64,000 nucleotides of DNA from CAIVVT01 sp963823095 (GCA_963823095.1 CAWGKI010000010.1:124001-188000); one strand, 5' to 3'. Positions 26,242-38,050 are shown, numbered from the stretch's first letter. The notes: generated by a model from the sequence alone, not told the origin. A program made the numbers and translations.

Positions 26242-27276
26242 ATGTTCAAAGGATTCCAGAAACCCAAGCGGCTTGTGGCCAATACCGAGAGCCTCACTGA
26301 ACGGTATGGGATGTTCACAGCGCAGCCGTTCGAGCGCGGTTTCGGGACGACTATCGGAAATGCGCTTCGGCGCATTTTGCTCAGCTCCATCGAGGGCGCG
26401 GCCATCACGGCCGTGCGTATCGACAAAGTGGAACATGAGTTTAGTCCGATTCCCGGCGTGGTGGAAGACGCCACCGACATCATTCTTAACCTTAAACAGA
26501 TCCCGTTCAAAATGATGGACGACGGGCTCAAAACCGTTACTCTGCGCGTCGATCAGGCGTGCGAGTTGACGAGCGGCATGATTGAAACCGGCCCCGACGT
26601 CGAAGTGCTTGATCGCAACCTGCACGTCGCGACGGTATCGGCTGGCGGCAGCCTGGCCATCGAAATGCGCCTGAAGCAAGGCCGCGGATATATCAGCCGC
26701 GACCGGAACTTCGACGACGATCTGCCGTTGGGCTACATCCCGATCGACTCTGTCCATTCGCCCGTTCGCAAGGTGAAGTACACGGTCGAGGCGGCCCGCC
26801 TTGGGCAGATGACCGACTACGACAAGCTGATCCTCGAAGTGTGGACGAACGGCGCGGTCTCACCGCAGGATTCGGTCGGCATGGCCGCCAAACTCCTCAA
26901 GGACCACATGTCCATCTTCATCAACTTCGAAGAGACGACGGAACTCACCGAGGAGCCCGTCGAGCGCGTCGCTACGCAGATGTATGAAGTGCTCAACCGT
27001 TCCGTTGAGGAACTCGAATTGAGCGTCCGCTCCTACAACTGCCTCAAGAACGCCAACATCCAGACCATCGGCGACCTGGTTCAGAAGAGCGAAGCGGAAA
27101 TGCTGCGCACGAAGAACTTTGGACGCAAGTCGCTCAATGAAATCAAGGAGATCCTGTCCGGACTCGGTCTCTCCTTCGGAATGAAAATTGACGCGCAGGG
27201 CCGCCTGATCGGCCCGAGCGGACAGCCTGTCGTACCCGGCTCCCAGGATTTGGGTAGCTCTGAGGTTGGCGGCTGA
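26242..27276 (+). CDS. rpoA: DNA-directed RNA polymerase subunit alpha
   Basis: Dimerising scaffold of RNA polymerase, 344 residues. The N-terminal domain contains PFERGFGTTIGNALRRILLS and EFSPIPGVVEDATDIILN; a linker near 235-255 leads to the C-terminal domain with ELELSVRSYNCLKNANIQTI and LLRTKNFG-like LRTKNFGRKSLNEIKE, which contacts UP elements and activators. GGAGCGAGCG precedes the ATG. A Gly/Ser/Pro tail follows the domain. Confidence 0.98.
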   Translation: MFKGFQKPKRLVANTESLTERYGMFTAQPFERGFGTTIGNALRRILLSSIEGAAITAVRIDKVEHEFSPIPGVVEDATDIILNLKQIPFKMMDDGLKTVTLRVDQACELTSGMIETGPDVEVLDRNLHVATVSAGGSLAIEMRLKQGRGYISRDRNFDDDLPLGYIPIDSVHSPVRKVKYTVEAARLGQMTDYDKLILEVWTNGAVSPQDSVGMAAKLLKDHMSIFINFEETTELTEEPVERVATQMYEVLNRSVEELELSVRSYNCLKNANIQTIGDLVQKSEAEMLRTKNFGRKSLNEIKEILSGLGLSFGMKIDAQGRLIGPSGQPVVPGSQDLGSSEVGG

Positions 27277-27316
27277 TTTCGGGGCCAGCGCGCCCCGGCA
27301 GTAGAGAGGAATCGAT

Positions 27317-27769
27317 ATGAGGCATAAGCGAGCAGGCTTCAAGCTGAAGCGCGACATGAGCGGTCGCCGCTCCCTCCTGCGCAACCTGGTGACCAGCATC
27401 ATTGAGCAGGAGCGCATCATTACCACCGTCCCGAAGGCAAAGGCCGCCAGGCCATTGCTCGAAAAGATGATTACGCTGGGTAAGCAGGACACCCTGCACG
27501 CCCGCCGTCTGGCCGCTGGCTTTCTAATGACTCCCGACGCTGTCAAGAAGCTGTTTGACAAGATCGGGCCCCGCTTTGCACAACGCAATGGCGGATACAG
27601 CCGGATCATTCGTGTTGGCTGGCGGAAGGGCGACGGTGCTGAACAGGCACTGCTCGAACTCGTCGGCAGCGAACTGGTGAAACGGGCCGCCGATCGTGCC
27701 AAGCGCCGAGAAGAACGCCTGAAAGCCGTTCGCGAAGGCCGTGAGGGCGAGGCCGAGAACCCAAGCTAG
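27317..27769 (+). CDS. rplQ: 50S ribosomal protein L17
   Basis: 150 residues. MRHKRAGFKLKRDMSGRRSL, LRNLVTSIIEQERIITTVPK and GGYSRIIRVGWRKGDGAEQA define the family. A charged C-terminal tail (about 25 residues, Arg/Glu-rich) extends beyond the E. coli form. Last gene before the strong terminator at 27808. Confidence 0.97.
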   Translation: MRHKRAGFKLKRDMSGRRSLLRNLVTSIIEQERIITTVPKAKAARPLLEKMITLGKQDTLHARRLAAGFLMTPDAVKKLFDKIGPRFAQRNGGYSRIIRVGWRKGDGAEQALLELVGSELVKRAADRAKRREERLKAVREGREGEAENPS

Positions 27770-27807
27770 TCTTCAGAAATCACTGAACTTAGCGGAACCT
27801 AAATGGA

Positions 27808-27840
27808 CCCCGGGCCTTTTCCCAAAGGCTCGGGGTTTTT
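27808..27840 (+). terminator. Rho-independent terminator of the ribosomal cluster
   Basis: A 12-pair stem (27808-27819 with 27824-27835, one G-U pair) with a four-base loop is followed directly by five T. It lies 39 bases after the rplQ stop. No comparable terminator occurs anywhere between rpsL and rplQ. Confidence 0.92.
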
Positions 27841-27975
27841 CTATGCGACAAGCCCTCGGCCGACGCTGTTCCGTCGGTCCGCAGGCGGTGTGGCCAAGCG
27901 TGCCCGGCAGTATCAAGCGAGTCCCTCCGCTTCCCGTTACGAGCATCGGCGGTCGCTTCGAAGCTCTGTGGAGGG

Positions 27976-27997
27976 TGTCACGATCTATGGTGTGACA
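27976..27997 (+). promoter_or_regulatory. Inverted repeat upstream of hsp20, possible operator
   Basis: TGTCAC at 27976-27981 and GTGACA at 27992-27997 form a 6-base perfect dyad with a ten-base spacer, about 35 bases upstream of the candidate promoter. It is not the CIRCE element bound by HrcA. Function unknown. Confidence 0.3.
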
Positions 27998-28031
27998 GGC
28001 ATCTTATATGAGCGCTATGCACGCAGATATA

Positions 28032-28060
28032 TTGACAATTACGCAGACATGCGTTAGCCT
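28032..28060 (+). promoter_or_regulatory. Candidate promoter of hsp20
   Basis: Perfect TTGACA at 28032-28037, 17-base spacer, then TAGCCT at 28055-28060. It lies about 50 bases upstream of the hsp20 ATG, which has AGGAGG at 28092-28097. The surrounding 27841-28108 gap has no gene. Confidence 0.5.
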
Positions 28061-28108
28061 TGAAAGTGGATGAGCAATCCGAACAATTCACAGGAGGTTT
28101 AGAAATCC

Positions 28109-28558
28109 ATGCTTAGCTTGATCAATCGCCGCCCCTTCCCGGGCTTCGAGGATGTTCCGTCCAGCCTGAATCTTCTGGACCAGATGCTTGACCGTTTTGT
28201 CAGCCAGCCTGCGGGGGCGCGACCCTGGGGCCCGGCCGTCGACATAGTCGAAAACGACAAGGAGCTGGTCCTCTCCGCCGACCTGCCAGGCGTGAAGCTG
28301 GAAGATGTCGAGGTCAAGATTGAAGATGGGACCCTGACTCTGTCCGGCAGCCGCAAGTTCGAAAACGAGGACAACAAGAACGGCTACCACCGGATCGAGC
28401 GCAGCTATGGGCAATTCCATCGCGCCTTCGCCCTTCCGGACAGCGTCGATGCCACGAAGGTCGCCGCTGGATTCGACAACGGAGTCCTGAAAGTGACGCT
28501 GCCAAAGAAGGACATCGCCCGCCCTCGGACCGTAAAAGTCGAAATCGCAAAGAACTGA
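28109..28558 (+). CDS. Small heat-shock protein, Hsp20/alpha-crystallin family
   Basis: ATP-independent holdase chaperone, 149 residues. The alpha-crystallin domain runs from about WGPAVDIVENDKELVLSADL to VKVEIAKN, with LPGVKLEDVEVKIEDGTLTL and GVLKVTLPKK. AGGAGG at 28092-28097 gives a strong start. It stands as its own transcription unit with hairpins on both sides. In many bacteria such genes are heat-inducible; no ROSE element was recognised. Confidence 0.95.
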   Translation: MLSLINRRPFPGFEDVPSSLNLLDQMLDRFVSQPAGARPWGPAVDIVENDKELVLSADLPGVKLEDVEVKIEDGTLTLSGSRKFENEDNKNGYHRIERSYGQFHRAFALPDSVDATKVAAGFDNGVLKVTLPKKDIARPRTVKVEIAKN

Positions 28559-28570
28559 CACCCTGGGAAC

Positions 28571-28648
28571 GCCGATCTCCAGATCGGCAACTGGCACCAT
28601 CGTGCATACCTGCCAAGCCCGGCCGCATGGCCGGGCCTCTTTGTGTTT
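28571..28648 (+). terminator. Two consecutive hairpins after hsp20; the second is terminator-like
   Basis: GCCGATCT 28571-28578 pairs with AGATCGGC 28581-28588. Then GCCCGGCC 28617-28624 pairs perfectly with GGCCGGGC 28629-28636 across a GCAT loop, followed by a T-rich stretch (ctctttgtgttt). The second has the form of an intrinsic terminator. Confidence 0.8.
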
Positions 28649-28721
28649 GCCGGTACTCAATCCGCTGGGACAGAAGGGGGAACCGTTCGCCCCCGGAACA
28701 TATCGATTCGGCTACAGCGGT

Positions 28722-28750
28722 TTGACCCCCCGGAGCGCACCTACTAAACT
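28722..28750 (+). promoter_or_regulatory. Candidate promoter of metK
   Basis: TTGACC at 28722-28727, 17-base spacer, TAAACT at 28745-28750; about 100 bases upstream of the metK start. No SAM-riboswitch consensus was recognised in the leader. Confidence 0.4.
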
Positions 28751-28853
28751 GTGAGGTGAGGTTCAACCCGCCCGGTTGCGCAGGATCGTCGTCCCCAAGA
28801 ACTTTCCCGCCCCCCAGCCGCAGGGATCCCATTAGCAGGACCGGAGGATAAAG

Positions 28854-30020
<1,167 letters not shown>

Positions 30021-30024
30021 GCAA

Positions 30025-30080
30025 AGGCCCCGTTTCTGCGCCTCGATTTTCTTGATTGCCGAGGTGCGGTAAAGGGGCTT
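30025..30080 (+). other. Long hairpin directly after metK
   Basis: Bases 30025-30045 can pair with 30060-30080: 21 positions with only two mismatches and a few G-U pairs, around a 14-base loop. It begins five bases after the metK stop. No T-run follows, so it may stabilise the 3' end or act as an RNase target rather than terminate; it could also be the start of a structured RNA in this gap. Confidence 0.6.
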
Positions 30081-30157
30081 GAGCGGCGTACCTCCATTGC
30101 CGAACCCTCCAGGGCCAGTAGGAAGAGGAGCACGCCGGTCTGGTCTGTTGCAGGATG

Positions 30158-30406
30158 ATGCCTCTGCGTTGAATGCATGGTTGAGAACCATGCGAAACTA
30201 GAGGTGCGGGTTTATCCGTCCCGAGCGCGCTCGCGGAGAGGGTCGCGGGGAAATCGCTCGCGCCCATGGGTGCCGGCGGAGGCTCTTCCTTCCCAAATCA
30301 GCGTTCGCTTTCGGGGATCTCGTCCGGCGGAAGTGAAAGCGCTGCCGGAAGCCGTCATTCCCGCAGATCAATCAATGGAAGAGCGTGCCCGTTAGGCGCG
30401 TTTTTT
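30158..30406 (+). ncRNA. Candidate structured non-coding RNA or tig leader ending in a terminator
   Basis: The gap 30021-30444 has no gene. CCTCT 30161-30165 pairs with AGAGG 30200-30204, enclosing an internal loop and the perfect hairpin GCATGGTT 30175-30182 with AACCATGC 30186-30193. Further self-complementary stretches follow, and the region ends in CGTGCC 30384-30389 with GGCGCG 30395-30400 plus six T, an intrinsic-terminator form only 39 bases before the tig start. Either a small RNA or an attenuating tig leader. No known family recognised. Confidence 0.35.
30384..30406 (+). terminator. Intrinsic terminator or attenuator upstream of tig
   Basis: Six-pair stem (one G-U), five-base loop, then TTTTTT at 30401-30406. 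It is over 360 bases from the metK stop and just before the tig Shine-Dalgarno sequence, which suggests it ends a short upstream transcript or controls tig. Confidence 0.65.
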
Positions 30407-30444
30407 CGCGTGGCTGCACGCCCGCAAGTTGTGGAGGTATTCAA

Positions 30445-31758
30445 TTGGCACTCATAGAAGGCTGTAGGCACTCGCTGGAGATCGTGATTCCCGCCGAGGC
30501 GTTTACTGCGGCAACTGCGGCGGCGACGGCCAAGGTCCGGCAGAAAGTCCATTTGAAGGGATTTCGTCCAGGCAAGTCGCCCGAAGCGATTGTCCGCCAG
30601 TATTACTCGGGCGAGATCCGCCAGGAAGCGCTGGACAAGCTGATTCCCGAATACCTCAAGAAAGAGTACGACCGGCAGAACCTTCAGGTAGTCAGCAGAC
30701 CCGACATCAAGGATCTTCAGTTCCCCGAATCGGGCAGCGTCAGCTTCAAAGCGGAGTTTGAAGTCGCGCCCGAGTTTGAGTTGGGCAATTACCGGGGCAT
30801 CGAAGTGCCCTATGCCGAGCCTCAGGTGTCCGAGAGCGATGTCGAGGAGCGCATCGAAGGCGTGCGCGATTCGCGCGCCCAGTTTGTCAACGTAGATCCC
30901 CGGCCGGCCCAGGACGGAGATCACTGCCTGGTCGACCTGCACCCCATTTCGGGGCTTGAAGACGATTCGATGCACCAGCACGACGTCAATATCGAAATTG
31001 GCGGAAAAGATACCTTCGTAGAATTCAGCGACGCTTTGCGTGGCGCGCAGCCTGGCGAATCGCGCGAAGCCGAAATCGTCTATCCGGAGAATTACACCGC
31101 GGAGAAGCTCGCGGGTAAGACTGTCCGCTTCAAGATCGATTTGAAGCAAATCCGTCTCAAAGAGCTTCCCGAGCTGAACGACGAGTTCGCCAAGGATCTC
31201 GGCGATTTCCAGAGCCTTGATGAGTTGATGGCCGAAGTTCGCAAAACCATCTTCCACGAGCGAGAGTCCTCGGCCCAAAACGAAGCCAAGAACGCCATTA
31301 TTGAGAAATTGGTCGATGCGCATCCCTTCGATGTGCCGGATGTGTTCGTCGATCAGCAGGTGCAGGGCATAATCGAGGGCCAGCTTCGAGCTCTCGCCGC
31401 GCGGGGAGTCGACGTTGGCAAGCTCAAGCTCGACTGGAAGGAACTGCGCAAGGCCCAGGCCGAGCGGGCCGCTCGCGACGTCCGGGCCAGTCTGATTCTG
31501 GAGAAGGTGTCGGTCGCGGAGTCCATCTTCACGACGCAAGAAGAGGTCGATGCCGAGCTCTCCCGCGTATCGCGCCAACAGCGCGAACCGATCGCGGCGG
31601 TGCGTATGCGCTTTGAGAAGGATGGCACTCTGGGCCGGATCGCCTCGCGGATCAGGACCGAGAAGACGCTTGGCTATCTATTCGAACAGGCCGTAAAGAC
31701 TGCTCCCGTCCTCGCCGAACCGGCTGTCGAGCCGGCTGCCGAACCCGCCGCCGAATGA
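30445..31758 (+). CDS. tig: Trigger factor
   Basis: Ribosome-bound chaperone and peptidyl-prolyl isomerase, 437 residues. TTG 30445 follows GGAGG (30433-30437). The ribosome-binding signature appears as VHLKGFRPGKSPEAIVRQYY; the PPIase domain lies about 150-240 and the C-terminal arms follow. The tail ends in repeated Glu-Pro-Ala units. It docks on L23, also encoded here. The usual neighbour clpP does not follow. Confidence 0.95.
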   Translation: MALIEGCRHSLEIVIPAEAFTAATAAATAKVRQKVHLKGFRPGKSPEAIVRQYYSGEIRQEALDKLIPEYLKKEYDRQNLQVVSRPDIKDLQFPESGSVSFKAEFEVAPEFELGNYRGIEVPYAEPQVSESDVEERIEGVRDSRAQFVNVDPRPAQDGDHCLVDLHPISGLEDDSMHQHDVNIEIGGKDTFVEFSDALRGAQPGESREAEIVYPENYTAEKLAGKTVRFKIDLKQIRLKELPELNDEFAKDLGDFQSLDELMAEVRKTIFHERESSAQNEAKNAIIEKLVDAHPFDVPDVFVDQQVQGIIEGQLRALAARGVDVGKLKLDWKELRKAQAERAARDVRASLILEKVSVAESIFTTQEEVDAELSRVSRQQREPIAAVRMRFEKDGTLGRIASRIRTEKTLGYLFEQAVKTAPVLAEPAVEPAAEPAAE

Positions 31759-31830
31759 GTTACGATTCGTTAGTACTCAGTTCGTCCGTGCCGCCAACGG
31801 TGTGGAGCATGTCGATAGGCTCGATGCCGA

Positions 31831-31859
31831 TTGCCCGGGGCAACAATTCAGTGGATAAT
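31831..31859 (+). promoter_or_regulatory. Candidate clpX promoter with overlapping dyad
   Basis: TTGCCC at 31831-31836, 17-base spacer, GATAAT at 31854-31859, upstream of clpX. TTGCCC and GGGCAA (31838-31843) form a 6-base inverted repeat over the -35 box, a possible operator. This suggests clpX is transcribed separately from tig. Confidence 0.45.
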
Positions 31860-31921
31860 GAGGGCACGCTCGACCTCTTATCGACGGTGGCCCGTTTTCT
31901 GAGCGTTTCTGGAGTCCACGC

Positions 31922-33193
31922 GTGAAGCGATCCGGTACCGACGAATCCATCCGCTGTTCTTTCTGCCACAAGACACAGGACGTTGTCGGCAAGCTCATCT
32001 CGTCGCCGAGCGAGTACCCCAAAGCTTTCATCTGCGACGAATGCATCGCGGTCTGCAATTCAATTCTTGAAGATGACAAGGCTGAACGCAGTGGCGCCGG
32101 GCTCACTAAATTGCCCAAGCCTCTTGAGCTGAAAGAGCATCTCGAGCAGTACGTCATCGGGCAGGACTCCGTCAAAAAGAAGCTCGCCGTCGCGGTTTAT
32201 AACCATTACAAGCGCATTCAGATGAATCGCCAGCACACGGGCGACGTTGAGGTGGCGAAGTCTAACATCCTTCTGATCGGTCCTACTGGAACTGGGAAGA
32301 CGCTTCTCGCCCAGACCTTGGCGCGCATTCTGGACGTACCGTTTGCCATCGTGGACGCGACCACGCTGACCGAAGCGGGCTATGTCGGCGAGGACGTCGA
32401 AAACATCATTCTGCGGCTCCTTCAGAACGCGGATTGGGATGTCCAGCGCTGCCAGACGGGCATCATTTATATCGACGAAATAGACAAGATCAGCCGTAAG
32501 GATGAGAACCCGTCCATTACCAGGGATGTCTCCGGCGAAGGCGTTCAGCAAGCGCTGTTGAAGATTCTGGAAGGGACGGTCGCAAATGTTCCTCCGCAAG
32601 GCGGACGTAAGCACCCGCACCAGGAATTCACGCCGGTTGACACGACGAATATACTATTCATTTGCGGCGGTGCGTTTGTCGGGCTGGAGAAAGTCATAGC
32701 CCGGCGAGTTGGCAAGAAGACACTCGGGTTTAAGAGCGGCGAAGACAGGAAGGGCGAAGAAGTTATCCGGTCGTCTCAGAACCGGGACTTGGACCTTTTG
32801 CAGCGGCTGCAGCCTGAAGACTTGATCCACTACGGATTCATACCCGAATTCATAGGGCGCATGCCGATTGCGGCGGTACTCGAAGACTTGGATCGGTCCG
32901 CGCTGATGCAAATCCTGACGCGTCCGCGCAACGCGATCATCAAACAGTATCAGAAGCTCTTCGAGTTTGAAAATGTTAGACTGAAGTTCACGGATGAGGC
33001 GCTGGAGAGCATTGCCGATCTGGCGCTGCAGCGCAAGGTCGGAGCACGCGGCCTCCGGATGATTCTGGAAGAGCTGATGCTAGACTTGATGTACTACCTT
33101 CCTTCGTACAAAAAAGTGCGTGAGTTCCTGGTCACGAAGGAAATGGTGGTTACGCAGAAGATCAATTGGGCGCTCCTCGAAAAAGCGGGCTGA
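31922..33193 (+). CDS. clpX: ATP-dependent Clp protease ATP-binding subunit ClpX
   Basis: AAA+ unfoldase that feeds ClpP, 423 residues, GTG start. N-terminal zinc finger C12, C15, C38, C41; Walker A GPTGTGKT at 120-127; Walker B IIYIDEIDKI; sensor region KVGARGLRMILEE. The ClpP-docking IGF-type loop is expected near RDLDLLQRLQPEDLIHYGFI. clpP itself is absent from this locus. Confidence 0.97.
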   Translation: MKRSGTDESIRCSFCHKTQDVVGKLISSPSEYPKAFICDECIAVCNSILEDDKAERSGAGLTKLPKPLELKEHLEQYVIGQDSVKKKLAVAVYNHYKRIQMNRQHTGDVEVAKSNILLIGPTGTGKTLLAQTLARILDVPFAIVDATTLTEAGYVGEDVENIILRLLQNADWDVQRCQTGIIYIDEIDKISRKDENPSITRDVSGEGVQQALLKILEGTVANVPPQGGRKHPHQEFTPVDTTNILFICGGAFVGLEKVIARRVGKKTLGFKSGEDRKGEEVIRSSQNRDLDLLQRLQPEDLIHYGFIPEFIGRMPIAAVLEDLDRSALMQILTRPRNAIIKQYQKLFEFENVRLKFTDEALESIADLALQRKVGARGLRMILEELMLDLMYYLPSYKKVREFLVTKEMVVTQKINWALLEKAG

Positions 33194-33330
33194 GCGAATT
33201 CCCCGCCGTAATCCCCGCCTCCAGGTTGCCGGTTTTGTGAGTGCCCCTTTGAGTCATGCTCGCACGGCGTGATTCGCTATCTTTCGCTCGATTACTTCCC
33301 TAGAAAAACGACATCCAAAAGGCGACAGCG

Positions 33331-35805
33331 ATGAGCAGCGCGAGAGAAAAGACCGAGAGCCGCCGGCTCCCCATGATGCCGATTCGGGACGTGGTCATCT
33401 TCCCCCATATGATGACCCCGTTCGTGGTCGGACGCGAGTCGAGTGTTCGCGCCCTGGAAGAGGCGTTGGTCACGGACAAGAAGATCTTCCTTGCCACCCA
33501 GCATGACGCGTCGGTGGACGAACCTCGTCCGGAAGACATATTTCAGGTTGGTACGATCGCGAACATTGTCCAAAGCGTACGGATGCCCGATGGGAACATC
33601 AAGGTCCTGGTCGAGGGCGTGGAGCGGGGCAAGGTCCTTTCAGTCGCGGAAGAAGACGGTTTCTTTCGAGCTACGGTCCGCGTCTTCCCTACTCGGGTCG
33701 AGGCGGGGCCGGCGCTTGAGAGCCTCGTGCAGCGCGTGACGTCGCTCTTCGAGCAATATGTCAAGCTCAGCCAAAACGTCAACTATGAGACGATGATCGC
33801 GGCCGTGCGCCAGGACGAACCCGGCAAGCTCGCCGACACAATCGGCTCGAATCTTCAGCTCACCATTGAGGAAAAGCAGGAGGTCCTGGAGATCTTCGAT
33901 CCGCTCGATCGCCTGACGCGCGTCGGCGACATGCTCGACATCGAGATCGAGAAGTTGAACGTGGACCGCACCATTCAGGGACGCGTGAAGCGACAAATGG
34001 AGCGGGCGCAAAAAGAGTACTACCTCAACGAGAAGATCAAAGCTATCCAGAAAGAACTGGGCCGCGGCGAGAAGTCGGAGATCGACGAGATCAAGAAGAA
34101 GATTGAAGCCGCGGGAATGACCGCGGATGCCAAAGAGAAGGCCATTGCCGAGTTGCGGCGGCTCGAGAACATGCCGCCCATGTCTGCGGAAAGCACCGTT
34201 TCCCGGAACTACCTGGATTGGATGCTCGCGGTTCCATGGAAGAAAAAGTCCAAGGAGATCCGCGACCTCAGATTTGCCGAGGACATTCTGAACTCGGACC
34301 ATTACGGGCTCGAAAAGATTAAAGAGCGCATCCTTGAATTCTTGGCGGTCCGCCGGTTGGTGAAGAATCCCAAAGGTTCGATTCTTTGCTTTGTCGGACC
34401 TCCCGGAGTCGGTAAGACTTCCCTCGGAATGTCGATCGCGAAAGCGACCGGCCGGCAGTTCGTGCGCCTTTCGCTCGGCGGCGTGCGCGATGAAGCCGAA
34501 GTGCGCGGGCACCGCCGGACTTACATTGGCGCTCTTCCCGGACAGATCCTGCAGATGATGAAAAAGGCCGGGACGCGCAATCCGGTCTTCATGCTCGACG
34601 AGGTGGACAAGATGTCCACCGATTTCCGGGGCGACCCGTCCGCGGCACTGCTCGAGGTACTCGATCCAGAACAGAATTTCATGTTCATGGACCACTACCT
34701 GGACGTAGAATACGACCTGAGCGAAGTGTTCTTCATCGCCACGGCGAACGTCATCCACACTGTGCCGCCGGCGTTGCAGGATCGCATGGAAGTCATCCGG
34801 CTCTCTGGCTACACGGAGGCGGAGAAGCTCGAGATCGCCAAGAGATTCCTTGTCAACAAGCAGATGAAGGCCTGCGGGCTCGAAGGTACCAACGTCCAAT
34901 TTGAAGACGAGGGGCTGCTATCGATTATCCAGAACTTCACGCGGGAAGCTGGCGTGCGCAACTTGGAGCGGGAAATCGGGAACGTCTGCCGCAAGGTCAG
35001 CCGTCTTATGGTCAACGCACAGTCCGCGGCCGAGGCGAAGCTGGAGCCGGTGGAAGGCGCAACGAAGAGCGCTTCCGAGCCGTCTGAGGATTTACCGCAA
35101 GTTGTAGTCGATACGGCTAAAGTGAATGAATTCCTGGGGCCGGATCGTTTTCGCGATCTGGACATGACCAGGAAGTCCGAGATTGGCGTGACCGTCGGCC
35201 TGGCCTGGACGGAAGTTGGCGGGCAGGTCCTGACGACGGAGGCGACAATCATGGAGGGCCGCGGGCGCCTGATTACCACAGGCAAACTCGGCGACGTGAT
35301 GCAGGAATCCGCGCAGGCGGCCATGAGCTTTATCCGCTCACGTGCGTCGCTGCTGGGGTTGCCGAAGGACTTCTATCGCCATCTGGACATTCACGTCCAC
35401 GTGCCAGAGGGCGCCATCCCCAAGGACGGTCCTTCGGCGGGCATTACGATCGCGACCACGATCGCGAGTGCGCTGACCAAGATTCCCGTTCGCGGCGACG
35501 TGGCGATGACGGGCGAGATTACGTTGCGCGGGCGGGTGCTGCCCATCGGCGGATTGAAAGAGAAGTTGCTGGCGGCCCACCGTCACGGTATCGGCGAGGT
35601 CGTCGTCTCCCGGGACAACGAGAAGGACCTGGTGGATGTCCCAGCTAACATTCTCAAGGACATGAAGGTGACCCTTGTGGATTCCGTGGACGAGGTGCTG
35701 CGGATCGCCCTGGCGGGCGATCTTGACGCCCTGTCCGCGCGCGCCGCGGCGCAGCCTCTTGACCTGACCTCCGGGTTGGCGCCGGACGAAACCCGCGCGC
35801 AGTGA
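33331..35805 (+). CDS. lon: ATP-dependent protease Lon
   Basis: Cytoplasmic quality-control protease, 824 residues. LonN domain about 12-205 (LPMMPIRDVVIFPHMMTPFV), AAA+ domain with Walker A GPPGVGKT at 356-363 and Walker B VFMLDEVDKM, and the protease domain with the Ser-Lys dyad S702 (PKDGPSAGI) and K745 (GGLKEKLLAAHRHG). A charged linker (about 570-590) separates the last two domains. Intact. Confidence 0.97.
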   Translation: MSSAREKTESRRLPMMPIRDVVIFPHMMTPFVVGRESSVRALEEALVTDKKIFLATQHDASVDEPRPEDIFQVGTIANIVQSVRMPDGNIKVLVEGVERGKVLSVAEEDGFFRATVRVFPTRVEAGPALESLVQRVTSLFEQYVKLSQNVNYETMIAAVRQDEPGKLADTIGSNLQLTIEEKQEVLEIFDPLDRLTRVGDMLDIEIEKLNVDRTIQGRVKRQMERAQKEYYLNEKIKAIQKELGRGEKSEIDEIKKKIEAAGMTADAKEKAIAELRRLENMPPMSAESTVSRNYLDWMLAVPWKKKSKEIRDLRFAEDILNSDHYGLEKIKERILEFLAVRRLVKNPKGSILCFVGPPGVGKTSLGMSIAKATGRQFVRLSLGGVRDEAEVRGHRRTYIGALPGQILQMMKKAGTRNPVFMLDEVDKMSTDFRGDPSAALLEVLDPEQNFMFMDHYLDVEYDLSEVFFIATANVIHTVPPALQDRMEVIRLSGYTEAEKLEIAKRFLVNKQMKACGLEGTNVQFEDEGLLSIIQNFTREAGVRNLEREIGNVCRKVSRLMVNAQSAAEAKLEPVEGATKSASEPSEDLPQVVVDTAKVNEFLGPDRFRDLDMTRKSEIGVTVGLAWTEVGGQVLTTEATIMEGRGRLITTGKLGDVMQESAQAAMSFIRSRASLLGLPKDFYRHLDIHVHVPEGAIPKDGPSAGITIATTIASALTKIPVRGDVAMTGEITLRGRVLPIGGLKEKLLAAHRHGIGEVVVSRDNEKDLVDVPANILKDMKVTLVDSVDEVLRIALAGDLDALSARAAAQPLDLTSGLAPDETRAQ

Positions 35806-36373
35806 TCTTGGGATGAGCGGAAGTACCAAACTTGGAAACCCCGGCTGAATTCCTGCTGAGCGCCGTGCGGCCCGAGCACTTCCCCTTGGAGACGCTCCCC
35901 GAAGTGGCGTTTCTGGGCAGAAGCAATTGTGGAAAGTCGACGCTGCTCAATTGCGTGACGGGCCAGAAGGGCTTGGCCTTCAGTTCTTCCACGCCAGGGA
36001 GAACCCAGGCGGTGAACTTCTTCCGGGTCGAGGGGAAGATCATATTCGCGGATCTTCCCGGCTACGGGTATGCCAAGGCGCCGAAGCACGTAACGCGCCA
36101 ATGGAGCGGAGTGATCGACGCGTATTTGTTGGAGAGGAAGAGCCTCAAGCTGTGCTTCTTCCTGCTCGACGCGCGCCGGGGCTGGATGGACTCGGATCTC
36201 CAGTTGAAGGATTGGCTTGAGCACCACCAGAGAGACTACGTCGTTGTGGCCACGAAGGTGGACAAGCTCAACCAAAAGGAAAGATATGCGAGCCAGAAGG
36301 CTATCCGCGAACACTACGCGGATGGTGAACTGATCTGGTTCTCGGCCGTCAACGGCCAAGGAGTGAAGGAACT

Positions 36374-37990
<1,617 letters not shown>

Positions 37991-38003
37991 TCTTTCAAGG
38001 GAG

Positions 38004-38050
38004 TGAGCGGGGCCTGGAGGCCCCACGCGGACCTGGAGGTCCGCCCCACT
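38004..38050. repeat. Two-hairpin repeat element, copy 1 (between rho and the permease)
   Basis: GGGGCC 38009-38014 with GGCCCC 38019-38024, then GCGGACC 38027-38033 with GGTCCGC 38038-38044, both with TGGA loops. It lies between convergent genes and overlaps the last two bases of the permease stop region, so it may act as a two-way terminator. A 47-base relative occurs at 43805-43851 (36 of 47 identical), with compensating changes in the second stem. Confidence 0.75.

Noticed and set aside
27841..28108. CIRCE heat-shock operator upstream of hsp20
   Set aside because: TTAGCACTC-N9-GAGTGCTAA is not present; only a different 6-base dyad is.
28649..28853. SAM riboswitch upstream of metK
   Set aside because: No SAM-I, SAM-II or SAM/SAH consensus core could be found by eye.
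30061..30080. RNase P RNA suggested by GGTGCGGTAA
   Set aside because: The universal GAGGAAAGTCC element and the paired regions around it are absent.
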